This document shows positions 1-7,201 of a DNA stretch of 31,561 bases, one piece after another (within the stretch, counting starts at the first letter, position 1; every line of letters begins with the position of its first letter). A program made the position numbers and the translations under genes. The stretch is from a virus: positions 1-31,561 of the IMG/VR virus record IMGVR_UViG_3300037493_000164. One strand, given 5' to 3'. The notes beneath the pieces are model-generated. The model searched no databases, was not told the DNA's origin, and saw only the letters and a program-made list of their open reading frames with translations.

Positions 1-2
1 CT

Positions 3-1589
3 GTCGCCCCGGTTGCGGGCGAAACTGCGCCGACCATGCGGCCAGAGCCGACAGTCAGCCCGCGCCTGACGGGCGAGGAACTGGCTGCGACTACGCGCGC
101 CGCAACCGGGTCGGTATTTGGCAAGACAGCGGCGCAACGTATCTTGGCGCAAGAAGCCGCGCCAGACCCGAAAACTGTCGAAGCCGCTAAGAGGCTTGGC
201 ATCCAAGACTATTTGCAGCCTGATCATGTAACGACGAATCAGGCGTATCGGGAACTTGCGCAGGCGGTGAAGTCAATTCCCGGTAGCACTGTGCGAGCAA
301 AGGAAATTGAAGACCTAACTCAAGTCGGAAAGCGCGCCGATGATCTGATTCGCGAACTTGGCGGCATAATCGATCTGAGCCGCGTTAGCAGCCGCGTCAA
401 AGAAGGCTTGAGCAATACAATCGAAGATTTGGAAACGCAGGCCGGATTTCTTTACGACAAGATTGCAGAGGCATTGCCACGCACGGCGACTGTTGAAGCG
501 AATAACGTGCTGAAGTTTCTGAATCAGCAGATCATTGATCTCGGCGGGAAGCAGAATCTGTCGCCAATGGAAAAGATTCTGCTTTCCAAACTTGCGCCCA
601 AGGAAGATGGGACGTTGCCGACCTATGCGCTGACAGACCAGCAGCGCAAAGCCATCGGGCGCGCTTCAAAGCAACAAGGGCCTTTTGCCAATGAAGATAC
701 GGCATTGGCGGGCAAATATTATCGCTTGTTGACCGATGACCAAGGCGCAGTGGCCGATGCTTTTGGACAAGCCGCAACGTGGAAGGCCGCCAAGGACTTA
801 GTGAGCGTTCGCAAGGGCTTGGAGGACGATATGGTTTCGCTCTTCGGCAAGCAGATCGATCAAAGCCTTGTCGGCAAACTTGGCGATGCCACCATGTCTT
901 TGAGCAAAGGCGATGCCGAAAAGCTGGCGAAGATCATGCAGGCCATCCCGCAAAAGCAGCGTCAGATGGTCGCGGCATCCGCGTTGAATACTGCCTTCGG
1001 CAAAGCCACGCAGAACGGCGCGCTCAATTTCAACAGCTTTGCAAATTGGTACGAGGGCTTGCTTGCTAATCGGCAAGCGTACACCGCCTTGGTATCTAAC
1101 CTGCCGAAAGAGGCGCGCAAGAACCTTTCCGATCTGTATCGGGTGTCGCGCGGTGTCCGCAATGCAACGCGAGAACGGATCACCACGGGGCGCATTCAGG
1201 CCGTTACTGCTCAACTAGAAGGTGCTGATACCGTCATGGCCACTATCTATGACAAGGCTAAGCGCGCTGCCATCGGGTTGCCTATTGAGGGCGCTCTTGC
1301 GATGGTGGGGATTCCGCCGGGCATGGGGATGGCCTCTGGCGTTACCGCCGCGCTTGTTGCCAACAAAGAAAAGACGATCAAGGCTGCCGATACGCTCATT
1401 GCATCGCCAGAGTTCGAGCGGTTGGTTACAGATATGGCGCGCACTGGCGGGAAGCCTAAGCCGGAATCGATTTCGATAGTGCGAAACAGCCGCGCTTTCA
1501 AAGATTACGCAAAAGCTGTAGGATTGCGCGGGACGCAGGCGGAAATCAACGCATTCCTTTCCGGCAATCCTCAAGAGGGAACTGAATAA
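3..1589 (+). CDS. Internal virion / DNA-ejection protein, C-terminal part (5' end cut by window)
   Basis: The reading frame is open to the left edge; the first ATG is at 36, but codons upstream of it are also open, so the true start probably lies outside the window. The visible ~517 residues are helix-rich, charged and free of cysteine. They contain one weakly hydrophobic Gly/Ala/Met-rich stretch around residues 410-440 (counted from the ATG at 36), a pattern seen in phage ejectosome proteins such as P22 gp16 or T7 gp15/gp16. No enzyme motif is visible. The stop overlaps the tailspike start by one base (TAATG), so the two genes are translationally coupled. The ejection-protein role is inferred from size, composition and position next to the tailspike; a transglycosylase or other domain could lie in the missing part. 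Confidence 0.6.
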   Translation, partial: VAPVAGETAPTMRPEPTVSPRLTGEELAATTRAATGSVFGKTAAQRILAQEAAPDPKTVEAAKRLGIQDYLQPDHVTTNQAYRELAQAVKSIPGSTVRAKEIEDLTQVGKRADDLIRELGGIIDLSRVSSRVKEGLSNTIEDLETQAGFLYDKIAEALPRTATVEANNVLKFLNQQIIDLGGKQNLSPMEKILLSKLAPKEDGTLPTYALTDQQRKAIGRASKQQGPFANEDTALAGKYYRLLTDDQGAVADAFGQAATWKAAKDLVSVRKGLEDDMVSLFGKQIDQSLVGKLGDATMSLSKGDAEKLAKIMQAIPQKQRQMVAASALNTAFGKATQNGALNFNSFANWYEGLLANRQAYTALVSNLPKEARKNLSDLYRVSRGVRNATRERITTGRIQAVTAQLEGADTVMATIYDKAKRAAIGLPIEGALAMVGIPPGMGMASGVTAALVANKEKTIKAADTLIASPEFERLVTDMARTGGKPKPESISIVRNSRAFKDYAKAVGLRGTQAEINAFLSGNPQEGTE

Positions 1590-3703
1590 TGGCCGCTCTT
1601 TCCGTCCAAGTCCCGTATCCGGTCTTTTATGATCGTGATGGCGCTCCGATTGACAATGGCAACATCTACATCGGTGTGGCCAATCTCGACCCTGTGACCA
1701 ATCCGCTGCAAGTCTATTACGACGAGGCGCTGACGATCACGGCAGCCCAGCCGCTTGTAACGACCAACGGTTATATCTATCGCAACGGCACCCCGGCGCA
1801 GGTTTACGTTGATGCGCTGAACTTCTCGATTGCGGTCAAGAACGCCAACGACACGCTGGTCTATAGCTTCCCTGATGGCACTGGCATCGATGCCGGGGCT
1901 TCGGCTGCAAACATCGACTTCACCGGCTTCGAGGGGCAGGTCGGGAAGGTCTCCGATCTCGCGGACAACGACGGCTCTGATTGGGTCGGCTTCCTTCAGG
2001 CCGGTGCAAGCGCGGTTGCCATTTCGGCGCAGGACAAAATGCGCCAGACGGTTACGCCGCAGGACTTCGGCGCGGTCGCTAATGGTGTCACCAATGACAG
2101 GGCTGCGTTTATCGCTGCTGATGCTCGTGGTGGGACGTTGCGCGTCCCATCGGGCAACTATGTCATCAGTGGCTCCATCACGTTCGCGTCAGCGGTCTCT
2201 TTTGATTTTGGTGCCATTCTGATTCTTGGTGCTGGTGTTACGATTGCCTTCAACAACCAGATGATCGCAGGGCCGCAGCAGGTGTTCCAGATTGGAGCAG
2301 GCGCAAGCGTCACGTTCAACTGGAATAAAACCTCCGAAGGTTTCTCGGAATGGTGGGGCGCTGTACCAAACACCCCCGGCGCGGCGGCGGGCAACGTAAC
2401 CGCCATCAATGCGGCGCTTATCGCACTGCTTAAAGTGCAGCTTGTGGCTGGTGATTACTGGATCAACTCCCGCATTTATATGGGCCTGTCGTGGCGCGAA
2501 TTGTCTGGCGTAGCCGAACGCTTTGATGGCGCTATCTCTAATTTCGTCACTCGCATTTTGCAGACAAATGCTTCTTCCGATGTCATTCAAGTTGGGCCTG
2601 ATGTGTTTCCGGGCAGCATCAATGCGCTGCATCAGGGCAACAAAGTCAACAACGTATATGTGGGGCGCTCAACTGCGCCGAATATCACGGCGGCTGTTAG
2701 CGGCATCAAAAATCAATATACGCTGTATGCGCTTTTTGAGAATGTGATGTGCGCCGAAAGCATTTTCGGCTTTCAGTTTTATGGTACTGTTCAGACTCAG
2801 GCTTACCGCTGCTGGGCATTCCGAACTATTGCTGGCGCTGGCGGCGGAACTGATCGCTTCTATGGCTTCTACGTCAATGGCTCGGCGTCTATCCCCGGCC
2901 TGAACAGCGGCAACGCTTCGCTCTATCTAAACTATTGCAACGGCACTGTCGGCGGAGCGCCCCCGGCTGATAGCGTCGGCTTTTACCTAGATGATGGATT
3001 TACCGACGCCTTCCTTGAAAGCCCAGAGGCCACCGCTTGCCGAATTGGTATTCAGGTTGTCGGTGACGGCCTTACAGGGGCGTTTGCGTTTACGAATGGC
3101 GATTTGCAAATCAAGAATCCTGTCATGGACGCATTTTCCTACGCGGGCATTTTTCTGCAAAACTGCAACAAGTTTGGTTCGGTTGAGATTATCGGCGGCT
3201 ATCATGGAGCCGCAGCAGGCGCTCGCGCTGCGATTGCGGTCGATAATTGTAAAGGGCAGATTCGCGTAAATGGCGGGCAGGCAATTATGGTCGGCGCTGT
3301 AACATCGTCTGGCGTCAGCATTGACGCAAGCAACGGCGTTACCATTGACGGCACAATCATCATGGAAGCGAAGATTTCCGGCGTTGACGCAACGAACGCA
3401 AACAACTGCGTACTCAAGCCTATAGTCAAAAACTACAGCACCACCATGAGCGGTGCTATCGTCCGCATGTTTAGCACCTGCTCCAGAAATATCATTGCGC
3501 CTGTCGGATACGGAAGCGCGGGTGTTTATCCTATCGGTGTGCAACTTGTCAGCACTGGTAATAGCTACACTGAGATCAACTGCTCTGGCATGGATCCGGC
3601 TGCAATCTCAGGGGGAAGCGGAAACAAGTTGACCATCAACGGTGTGCAGATCACGGCTACTGGACTCAGCGGAAACAATCTTGTTTCTGGTGTTATGGCG
3701 TAA
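1589..3703 (+). CDS. Tailspike with P22-type head-binding domain and beta-helix
   Basis: A 704-residue adhesin that should attach to the tail hub and bind, and possibly cleave, a surface polysaccharide of the host. Residues about 5-105 match the P22 tailspike head-binding domain pattern (PVFYDRDGAPIDNGNIYIG, a DPVTNP turn, then QPLVTTNGYIYRNGTPAQVY). Residues 158-174 (QDFGAVANGVTNDRAAF) are the classic entry strand of a pectate-lyase-type right-handed beta-helix, followed by many short Gly/Asn-rich turns to the C-terminus. Catalytic acidic residues cannot be assigned by eye, so depolymerase activity is an inference. In P22 the tailspike also binds the portal-gp4-gp10-gp26 hub, whose counterparts are encoded near the right end of this window. 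The start overlaps the upstream stop. Confidence 0.9.
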   Translation: MAALSVQVPYPVFYDRDGAPIDNGNIYIGVANLDPVTNPLQVYYDEALTITAAQPLVTTNGYIYRNGTPAQVYVDALNFSIAVKNANDTLVYSFPDGTGIDAGASAANIDFTGFEGQVGKVSDLADNDGSDWVGFLQAGASAVAISAQDKMRQTVTPQDFGAVANGVTNDRAAFIAADARGGTLRVPSGNYVISGSITFASAVSFDFGAILILGAGVTIAFNNQMIAGPQQVFQIGAGASVTFNWNKTSEGFSEWWGAVPNTPGAAAGNVTAINAALIALLKVQLVAGDYWINSRIYMGLSWRELSGVAERFDGAISNFVTRILQTNASSDVIQVGPDVFPGSINALHQGNKVNNVYVGRSTAPNITAAVSGIKNQYTLYALFENVMCAESIFGFQFYGTVQTQAYRCWAFRTIAGAGGGTDRFYGFYVNGSASIPGLNSGNASLYLNYCNGTVGGAPPADSVGFYLDDGFTDAFLESPEATACRIGIQVVGDGLTGAFAFTNGDLQIKNPVMDAFSYAGIFLQNCNKFGSVEIIGGYHGAAAGARAAIAVDNCKGQIRVNGGQAIMVGAVTSSGVSIDASNGVTIDGTIIMEAKISGVDATNANNCVLKPIVKNYSTTMSGAIVRMFSTCSRNIIAPVGYGSAGVYPIGVQLVSTGNSYTEINCSGMDPAAISGGSGNKLTINGVQITATGLSGNNLVSGVMA

Positions 3704-3712
3704 GAGAAAAAC

Positions 3713-3880
3713 ATGGCTGAGATTGATCAAACTGAGGCCCGGCTGAACACGCACGAGGAGGTGTGCGCCTTGCGGTATGAAGGGATCAGCGCGCGCCTGA
3801 AACGCCTTGAAAATGTTGGTATCGGCGCTGCTGGCACGATCATCATGCTTCTGGTTACTATTGTAATGAGGATCGGCTAA
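3713..3880 (+). CDS. Small XhlA-like membrane protein (holin-associated)
   Basis: A 55-residue protein starting with ATG nine bases after the tailspike stop. Residues 1-34 are polar and helical with repeated Glu/Arg/Leu (EARLNTHEEV, SARLKRLEN), and residues 35-53 form one hydrophobic segment (VGIGAAGTIIMLLVTIVM) ending in Arg-Ile-Gly. An amphipathic N-terminal helix plus a C-terminal membrane anchor is the architecture of XhlA/hemolysin-type phage proteins, which sit next to lysis genes and help holin and endolysin function. The lysis cassette follows about 1 kb downstream. Function is inferred from architecture and place only. Confidence 0.75.
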   Translation: MAEIDQTEARLNTHEEVCALRYEGISARLKRLENVGIGAAGTIIMLLVTIVMRIG

Positions 3881-3885
3881 CCACC

Positions 3886-3906
3886 GCAGTCTGTTTGAGA
3901 GACTGC
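3886..3906 (+). terminator. Short stem-loop after the small membrane gene (possible weak terminator)
   Basis: In the 41-base gap before the metallophosphoesterase gene, GCAGTCT (3886-3892) and AGACTGC (3900-3906) are perfect inverted 7-base arms around a 7-base loop. There is no U-run after the stem (ATTGTAGGG follows), so this is at best a weak terminator or an RNA processing site. Seven-base arms of this kind arise often by chance; only the intergenic position makes it worth listing. Confidence 0.3.
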
Positions 3907-3921
3907 ATTGTAGGGTGATTC

Positions 3922-4968
3922 ATGGCAGTCAATCAGTACGACATCGACGCAGAGGGCGATGCCAAAATTGCTGAGTTAGCTGCTGATCTCGGCAGCAAGA
4001 ACGCGGCAGCACTTCGACTGGGCGTCAGCCGGGCGGCTGTGCAGAATGCCTGTCGTCGCCATGTGGCGCGGACAGCCGCTGTTCTGTCGCTTGATAGGCC
4101 CAAGGCAGACCCCTTGCCGCCAGCCGACTTGCCGTTTGATGAGCGGCTGGCGCTGATGAAAAAGCGTAACGCACTGCGGATAGCACACGAGCGGGCGCAG
4201 GCGTGGCAGACTGTGCGAATACCGATCAAAGGCCCATACGCAATCTGTTGGTTTGGTGATCCGCACCTTGATGATCCATACTGTGATCTGGTCGGCTTTG
4301 AGCGTGACGCCACGATCTGTGCCGAGACTGAGGGTTTGTATGGCGCGAACGGCGGCGACAGCATCAATAACTGGGTGGGCAGGCTTGAACGGCTTTACGG
4401 TGAGCAATCCGCCACGGTGTCCGAGGGCTGGGAACTCGTCGAGTGGGCGTTGAAGCATTTGGGCGTTGATTGGTTGCTGTGGATTCTAGGCAACCACGAC
4501 ACGTGGAATTACGGAAAAAGAATCTTCGACGGCATGAATACCGAACGCATCCTGATGCGCGACTGGGATGCCAAGTTGCAACTGGTGTCGCCGTGCGGCG
4601 GCATCGCTAGGGTTTGGGCACGGCACGACTTCAAGGGCCACTCGATGTATAACGAACTGCACGGCCTGAAGCGGGCGGCAATGATTGACGAACACGCCGA
4701 CATCTACGCCGCGTTTCACAGGCACACGTTCGGCACCGGCCAAGGCGAGTTTGCCGGCGGGCGGCGCTACACGCTGGTGCGCGCCAAGGGCTACAAGGAA
4801 TCCGACGACTATGCGCTGAAGGGCCAGTTTACGGAGCAGCGCAGCGGGCAGTCGGTCGTCACGGTTATCACTCCGCACGATAAGGGAGCGCCGGCCATTA
4901 GCGTGTTCGAGGATGTGCAGGAAGGTGCAGATTTTCTGACGTATAAGCGTAGGAAGGCTAAACTATGA
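3922..4968 (+). CDS. Metallophosphoesterase with N-terminal HTH
   Basis: A 348-residue calcineurin-like phosphoesterase. The metal-binding motifs appear in order: GDPH at 112-115, GGDSINN at 144-150, GNHD at 190-193, an H-rich HDFKGH at 235-240 and FHRH at 265-268, which takes the place of the usual GHxH. These residues normally bind two metals and hydrolyse phosphodiesters or phosphomonoesters. Residues 14-48 form a separate helix-turn-helix-like region (AELAADLGSKNAAALRLGVSR, in part), suggesting DNA or protein contact. It lies between the small membrane gene and the endolysin and overlaps the endolysin start by four bases. The substrate is unknown; nuclease, cyclic-nucleotide or tRNA-end activity are all possible. 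Confidence 0.85.
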   Translation: MAVNQYDIDAEGDAKIAELAADLGSKNAAALRLGVSRAAVQNACRRHVARTAAVLSLDRPKADPLPPADLPFDERLALMKKRNALRIAHERAQAWQTVRIPIKGPYAICWFGDPHLDDPYCDLVGFERDATICAETEGLYGANGGDSINNWVGRLERLYGEQSATVSEGWELVEWALKHLGVDWLLWILGNHDTWNYGKRIFDGMNTERILMRDWDAKLQLVSPCGGIARVWARHDFKGHSMYNELHGLKRAAMIDEHADIYAAFHRHTFGTGQGEFAGGRRYTLVRAKGYKESDDYALKGQFTEQRSGQSVVTVITPHDKGAPAISVFEDVQEGADFLTYKRRKAKL

Positions 4969-5453
4969 CGGCACCTCTCCCTCGCTGGATGAAAACCGCG
5001 ATGCTGTTTCGCGGGCTAAAGGAAGTTCCCGGCCCGCGCCATAACCCTACAATCTTGGGCTGGCTGGGGTCGCTGCGGGCATGGTGGCGCGATGATGAAA
5101 CGCCGTGGTGCGGTGTGTTTGTCGCATACTGCATGAAAGAGGCGGGCCTGCCCTATCCCAAGCTGTATATGCGGGCGAGGGCATGGTCAGACTATGGCGC
5201 GCTGCTGCGGCCTGACTTGCTTGCGCCGGGCGCTATCCTTGTCTTTGATCGGGCGGGTGGTGGCCACGTTGGCTTCTACGCTGGCGAGGATAGTGGGCAT
5301 TACTTCGTGCTTGGCGGCAACCAGAACAACGAGGTCAGCGTCATGAAGCTAGGCAAGTCGCGGTTAGTTGCGTCACGTTGGCCAAGGGGCGAGCCTTTGC
5401 TGGGCAGGCCCGTGCATATGAAAATCGGAAACCTTTCTACCAACGAGCAATAG
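4965..5453 (+). CDS. Endolysin, TIGR02594-type NlpC/P60-CHAP-like peptidoglycan hydrolase
   Basis: A 162-residue cell-wall hydrolase. The pattern is that of TIGR02594-family proteins: GLKEVPGPRHNP near residues 17-28, the nucleophile Cys49 in TPWCGVFVAYC, an Ala/Pro/Gly strand before GGGHVGFYAG with His101, and GGNQNNEV with a probable third catalytic residue Asn119. These cysteine peptidases or amidases cut the peptide part of peptidoglycan. No signal peptide or membrane anchor is visible, so release through a holin is expected, and a holin-like gene follows ten bases downstream. Its ATG overlaps the stop of the phosphoesterase gene (ATGA), implying coupled translation. Confidence 0.88.
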   Translation: MTAPLPRWMKTAMLFRGLKEVPGPRHNPTILGWLGSLRAWWRDDETPWCGVFVAYCMKEAGLPYPKLYMRARAWSDYGALLRPDLLAPGAILVFDRAGGGHVGFYAGEDSGHYFVLGGNQNNEVSVMKLGKSRLVASRWPRGEPLLGRPVHMKIGNLSTNEQ

Positions 5454-5462
5454 GAGGCTCAT

Positions 5463-5636
5463 ATGTCTATCGTAAACTTCGTCCTGACGCGGCTCAAAGA
5501 GCCATCGACTTACGCGGGGCTGTCTGGCCTTGCGCTGGCTTTTGGCATCTCCAGCGATCTCTATGCCGCCGCATCGTCGGTTATTGCCGCCGTCGCGGGC
5601 TTGGTCGCTGTCGTCTTGGCAGAACGCGCCAAGTGA
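5463..5636 (+). CDS. Holin-like small membrane protein
   Basis: A 57-residue protein preceded by a strong ribosome-binding site, AGGAGG at 5452-5457, which overlaps the endolysin stop. The N-terminus is short and polar (TRLKEPSTYAG), followed by two hydrophobic stretches, about 17-30 and 33-54, and a positively charged end (ERAK). This fits a small class II-type phage holin, which would form the membrane lesion that lets the endolysin out. It lies directly between the endolysin and spanin genes, the usual holin slot. Its final codons overlap the GTG of the Rz-like gene (GTGA). The family name is not certain from the sequence alone. Confidence 0.8.
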   Translation: MSIVNFVLTRLKEPSTYAGLSGLALAFGISSDLYAAASSVIAAVAGLVAVVLAERAK

Positions 5637-5854
5637 TAAGGCTTCTGTCGTCCCTGCTGGCTCTGATTGAGCGAGTGTTTGCGTACTTCGATCAAGAGCG
5701 TTGGAAGCAGCAGGGACGGCAGGAAACGATAAAGGAGGCGGCTGATGTTGTGGAGCGCCAGATCGAACTGGGCGAGGCGGCTGTCACTGTGCCTGATGCC
5801 ATTCGCGATGAGCGGCTGCGCAACCGCTTTGACCGTTCCCGCGCCAGTGAATAG
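5633..5854 (+). CDS. Rz-like inner-membrane spanin (i-spanin)
   Basis: A 73-residue protein with a GTG start that overlaps the holin stop by four bases (GTGA). No ATG fits in this frame, and coupling to the holin gene decides the start. An N-terminal hydrophobic segment, residues 2-18 (IRLLSSLLALIERVFAYF), is followed by a charged helical, coiled-coil-prone region (RWKQQGRQETIKEAADVVERQIE). That is the layout of an inner-membrane spanin, which pairs with an outer-membrane lipoprotein to fuse the two membranes at the end of lysis. The partner gene starts inside this one in another frame. It is shorter than lambda Rz (153 residues), which is common outside enterophages. Confidence 0.75.
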   Translation: MIRLLSSLLALIERVFAYFDQERWKQQGRQETIKEAADVVERQIELGEAAVTVPDAIRDERLRNRFDRSRASE

Positions 5855-5978
5855 TTACTGCGCCATTGCCAAGCCTATCAGCTATGATAGCAAGGCGGAC
5901 AGCGCAGAGACGGTGAAAGAGATCGAGGCTCACAACAGCAAGTGGGCTTGCGTTTGCGATAACGACTGCCCGCGTTAG
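5745..5978 (+). CDS. Rz1-like outer-membrane lipoprotein spanin (o-spanin)
   Basis: A 77-residue lipoprotein encoded out of frame inside the Rz-like gene and extending past its end. A strong ribosome-binding site (AAAGGAGG, 5731-5738) lies six bases before the ATG. A basic N-terminus and hydrophobic core lead to the lipobox-like MSGC (22-25), so the mature protein should begin at Cys25. The mature part contains VPAPVNSYC, AIAKPISYDSKADSAETVK and EIEAHN, a pattern I recognise from phage Rz1-like lysis lipoproteins, and ends with cysteines at 69, 71 and 75. The stop shares bases with the stop of the convergent gene on the other strand. Confidence 0.85.
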   Translation: MLWSARSNWARRLSLCLMPFAMSGCATALTVPAPVNSYCAIAKPISYDSKADSAETVKEIEAHNSKWACVCDNDCPR

Positions 5979-6172
5979 GGCTGCGTCTCTTGTGCGAGTG
6001 CTGCGCGAGCCACCTCAACAGCAGCCCTATCACCGTAGTGCATAACCTTAACCAACGCCTCCCGCATCCGCGCGATCTCGGCCTCCAACACCTCGATCCG
6101 CTTGCGCTGCCACACTAGCATGTCCAGCGCGTCATCGATGATTTCTTCGTCGCCTCTGCTCATTCCGATCAT
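5975..6172 (-). CDS. Small coiled-coil hypothetical protein (last gene of the leftward operon)
   Basis: A 65-residue protein, not recognised. After an acidic N-terminus (GDEEIIDDALDML) it is one long amphipathic helix (KRIEVLEAEIARMREALVKV) likely to form a coiled coil. The ATG overlaps the stop of the upstream gene (ATGA), and a purine-rich AAGGGGG lies about eight bases before it, so translation is coupled. The stop codon overlaps that of the convergent Rz1-like gene. Small coiled-coil proteins at the ends of early phage operons often act on host factors, but nothing here shows a target. Confidence 0.65.
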   Translation of the reverse strand: MIGMSRGDEEIIDDALDMLVWQRKRIEVLEAEIARMREALVKVMHYGDRAAVEVARAALAQETQP

Positions 6173-6564
6173 GTTGCGGCCCCCTTCTGCGTTGGTGCCA
6201 TTAGGTTAGCGGCTGATCGAATGTTACCATTGGTGCGGGCCTGTTCATAGATGGCGCGGCGATGTTTCCGCAGCGCCTCGCTGAAGCGGTAGACGCTTCC
6301 CCAGCCGTAATCGTGCGCCAGTTCAGTGAGTGTCCTATCGCGGATGTCGCGGTCAGCGGGTGGCAGCATCGGCGCGGTGCCGGGCGGGCGCGGCGGGTGG
6401 TTGGTGCGGCCCTTGGGTGCCTCCTCTTTGGCCATGCGCGCCTCTACAGACGCCACTTGTGACAAGTGGGCCTTAACCCTTTCATTGGCGTAGATGCGCT
6501 TGCGGCTGCCATCCTCGTACAGCCACCAGAACGCACGATTATGGATGATGGCGCGGCGGTTCAT
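6169..6564 (-). CDS. Hypothetical protein, basic
   Basis: A 131-residue protein, not recognised. I chose the ATG at 6564 because it overlaps the upstream stop (ATGA); a longer start at 6651 would overlap the upstream gene without a ribosome-binding site. Residues 1-35 are aromatic and basic (AFWWLYEDGSRKRIY). A proline-rich linker (HPPRPPGTAPMLPP) follows, and then a probable helix-turn-helix-like region (RDRTLTELAHDYGWGSVYR), consistent with DNA binding. Its stop overlaps the next gene. A regulatory role is possible, not shown. Confidence 0.65.
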   Translation of the reverse strand: MNRRAIIHNRAFWWLYEDGSRKRIYANERVKAHLSQVASVEARMAKEEAPKGRTNHPPRPPGTAPMLPPADRDIRDRTLTELAHDYGWGSVYRFSEALRKHRRAIYEQARTNGNIRSAANLMAPTQKGAAT

Positions 6565-6779
6565 GACAGCATCCCATGCGCCGCGCAGATTTTCCGCAAG
6601 TGATGTGGGGCGAAGGCGTATAGCCGCTTTACATCCCCGTATTCGCGGCATAGGGCGGCAATGCGCTCGTCTAGGACGCGGGTGGTGCTGTAAAGCCGGT
6701 CATGCTCTGCAAGGGCCGCAGCGGCGTCCTGCAAGATGTCGCGCTCCAAGCGCGGTGATGTGGCGGTGGTGGCGGTCAT
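6561..6779 (-). CDS. Hypothetical small protein
   Basis: A 72-residue protein, not recognised. It is helical and rich in Ala, Leu and Arg, with no membrane segment; the C-terminus carries a CxxxxG...C pair (KICAAHGML, and ALCREYGDV earlier). The start overlaps the stop of the 21-residue peptide gene by one base (TGATG), and the stop overlaps the start of the next gene (ATGA), so it belongs to a coupled chain of small genes at the end of the leftward operon. Confidence 0.6.
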   Translation of the reverse strand: MTATTATSPRLERDILQDAAAALAEHDRLYSTTRVLDERIAALCREYGDVKRLYAFAPHHLRKICAAHGMLS

Positions 6780-6844
6780 CAGATTATCGCCAGCAGGGCT
6801 ATGCAGATAAACAGGCAGGCCATCGGTAGGGCTTCGCGGATCAT
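6779..6844 (-). CDS. 21-residue membrane micropeptide
   Basis: A tiny frame of 21 codons: Met-Ile-Arg-Glu, then a hydrophobic stretch (ALPMACLFICIALLAII) long enough to cross a membrane. AAGGAGA (6851-6857 as read on the - strand) sits six bases before the ATG, a near-ideal ribosome-binding site. The stop overlaps the ATG of the next gene by one base (TGATG). The good initiation signal, coupling and purely hydrophobic content argue that it is translated. It might act as a membrane toxin or inhibitor, or simply as a leader that couples translation of the 72-residue gene. Confidence 0.5.
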   Translation of the reverse strand: MIREALPMACLFICIALLAII

Positions 6845-6864
6845 GGTGTGTCTCCTTGGCTGGT

Positions 6865-6880
6865 GGGGGCCGCAGCCCCC
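6865..6880 (-). other. GC-rich hairpin between small genes
   Basis: GGGGGC (6865-6870) and GCCCCC (6875-6880) form a six-base all-GC stem with a four-base loop, seven bases after the stop of the 77-residue gene and just upstream of the ribosome-binding site of the 21-residue peptide. There is no U-run. It could attenuate transcription or shield the messenger from 3' decay. Confidence 0.4.
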
Positions 6881-6886
6881 GTGGTG

Positions 6887-7120
6887 TTAAGCGTAATAGC
6901 GATTGGATTTGCGGCGGAATTTCGAGATGTCCATCAGTTCAGCGTCTGCAATATCTTTCTTGGTGGCGATGCGCGCTACGCTGTAAAACCCGCGCTCCCA
7001 TTCCAGACCTTCGTCGGTCAGCTTCATCGCGCCAAGCTTGGTGAAGCCGGTGCAGTGTGGGTTGCTTTCGACAGACGCTCCGGTCTGCTTGGCAACCTTT
7101 CCCTCTTCGAAGGCGGTCAT
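6887..7120 (-). CDS. Hypothetical small protein
   Basis: A 77-residue soluble protein, not recognised. It is moderately basic at the C-terminus (SKFRRKSNRYY), with a central KLTDEGLEWERGFYSVARI segment. The leader AAGGAG-CACACGAC-ATG closely resembles that of the 21-residue peptide gene downstream (AAGGAG-ACACACC-ATG). The 81 bases upstream (7121-7201) hold no gene; they could carry a secondary promoter, but no clear -35/-10 pair is visible. Confidence 0.65.
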   Translation of the reverse strand: MTAFEEGKVAKQTGASVESNPHCTGFTKLGAMKLTDEGLEWERGFYSVARIATKKDIADAELMDISKFRRKSNRYYA

Positions 7121-7201
7121 GTCGTGTGCTCCTTGGTTGCTGTTGAGACATCCCTACTAACATTCCCGCACCCTGTAAATAGCAAAAATGCACAAAGCGC
7201 A

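Noticed and set aside
2987-3544. Long antisense frame within the tailspike gene
   Set aside because: It is a shadow of the tailspike coding sequence: no ribosome-binding site, unlikely composition with many Arg/Cys/His, and no neighbour coupling.
5976-6029. Nine-base inverted repeat TAGGGCTGC/GCAGCCCTA at the convergent junction
   Set aside because: With a 36-base loop, several such pairs are expected by chance in 31 kb, and it lies inside a coding region; not called as a bidirectional terminator.
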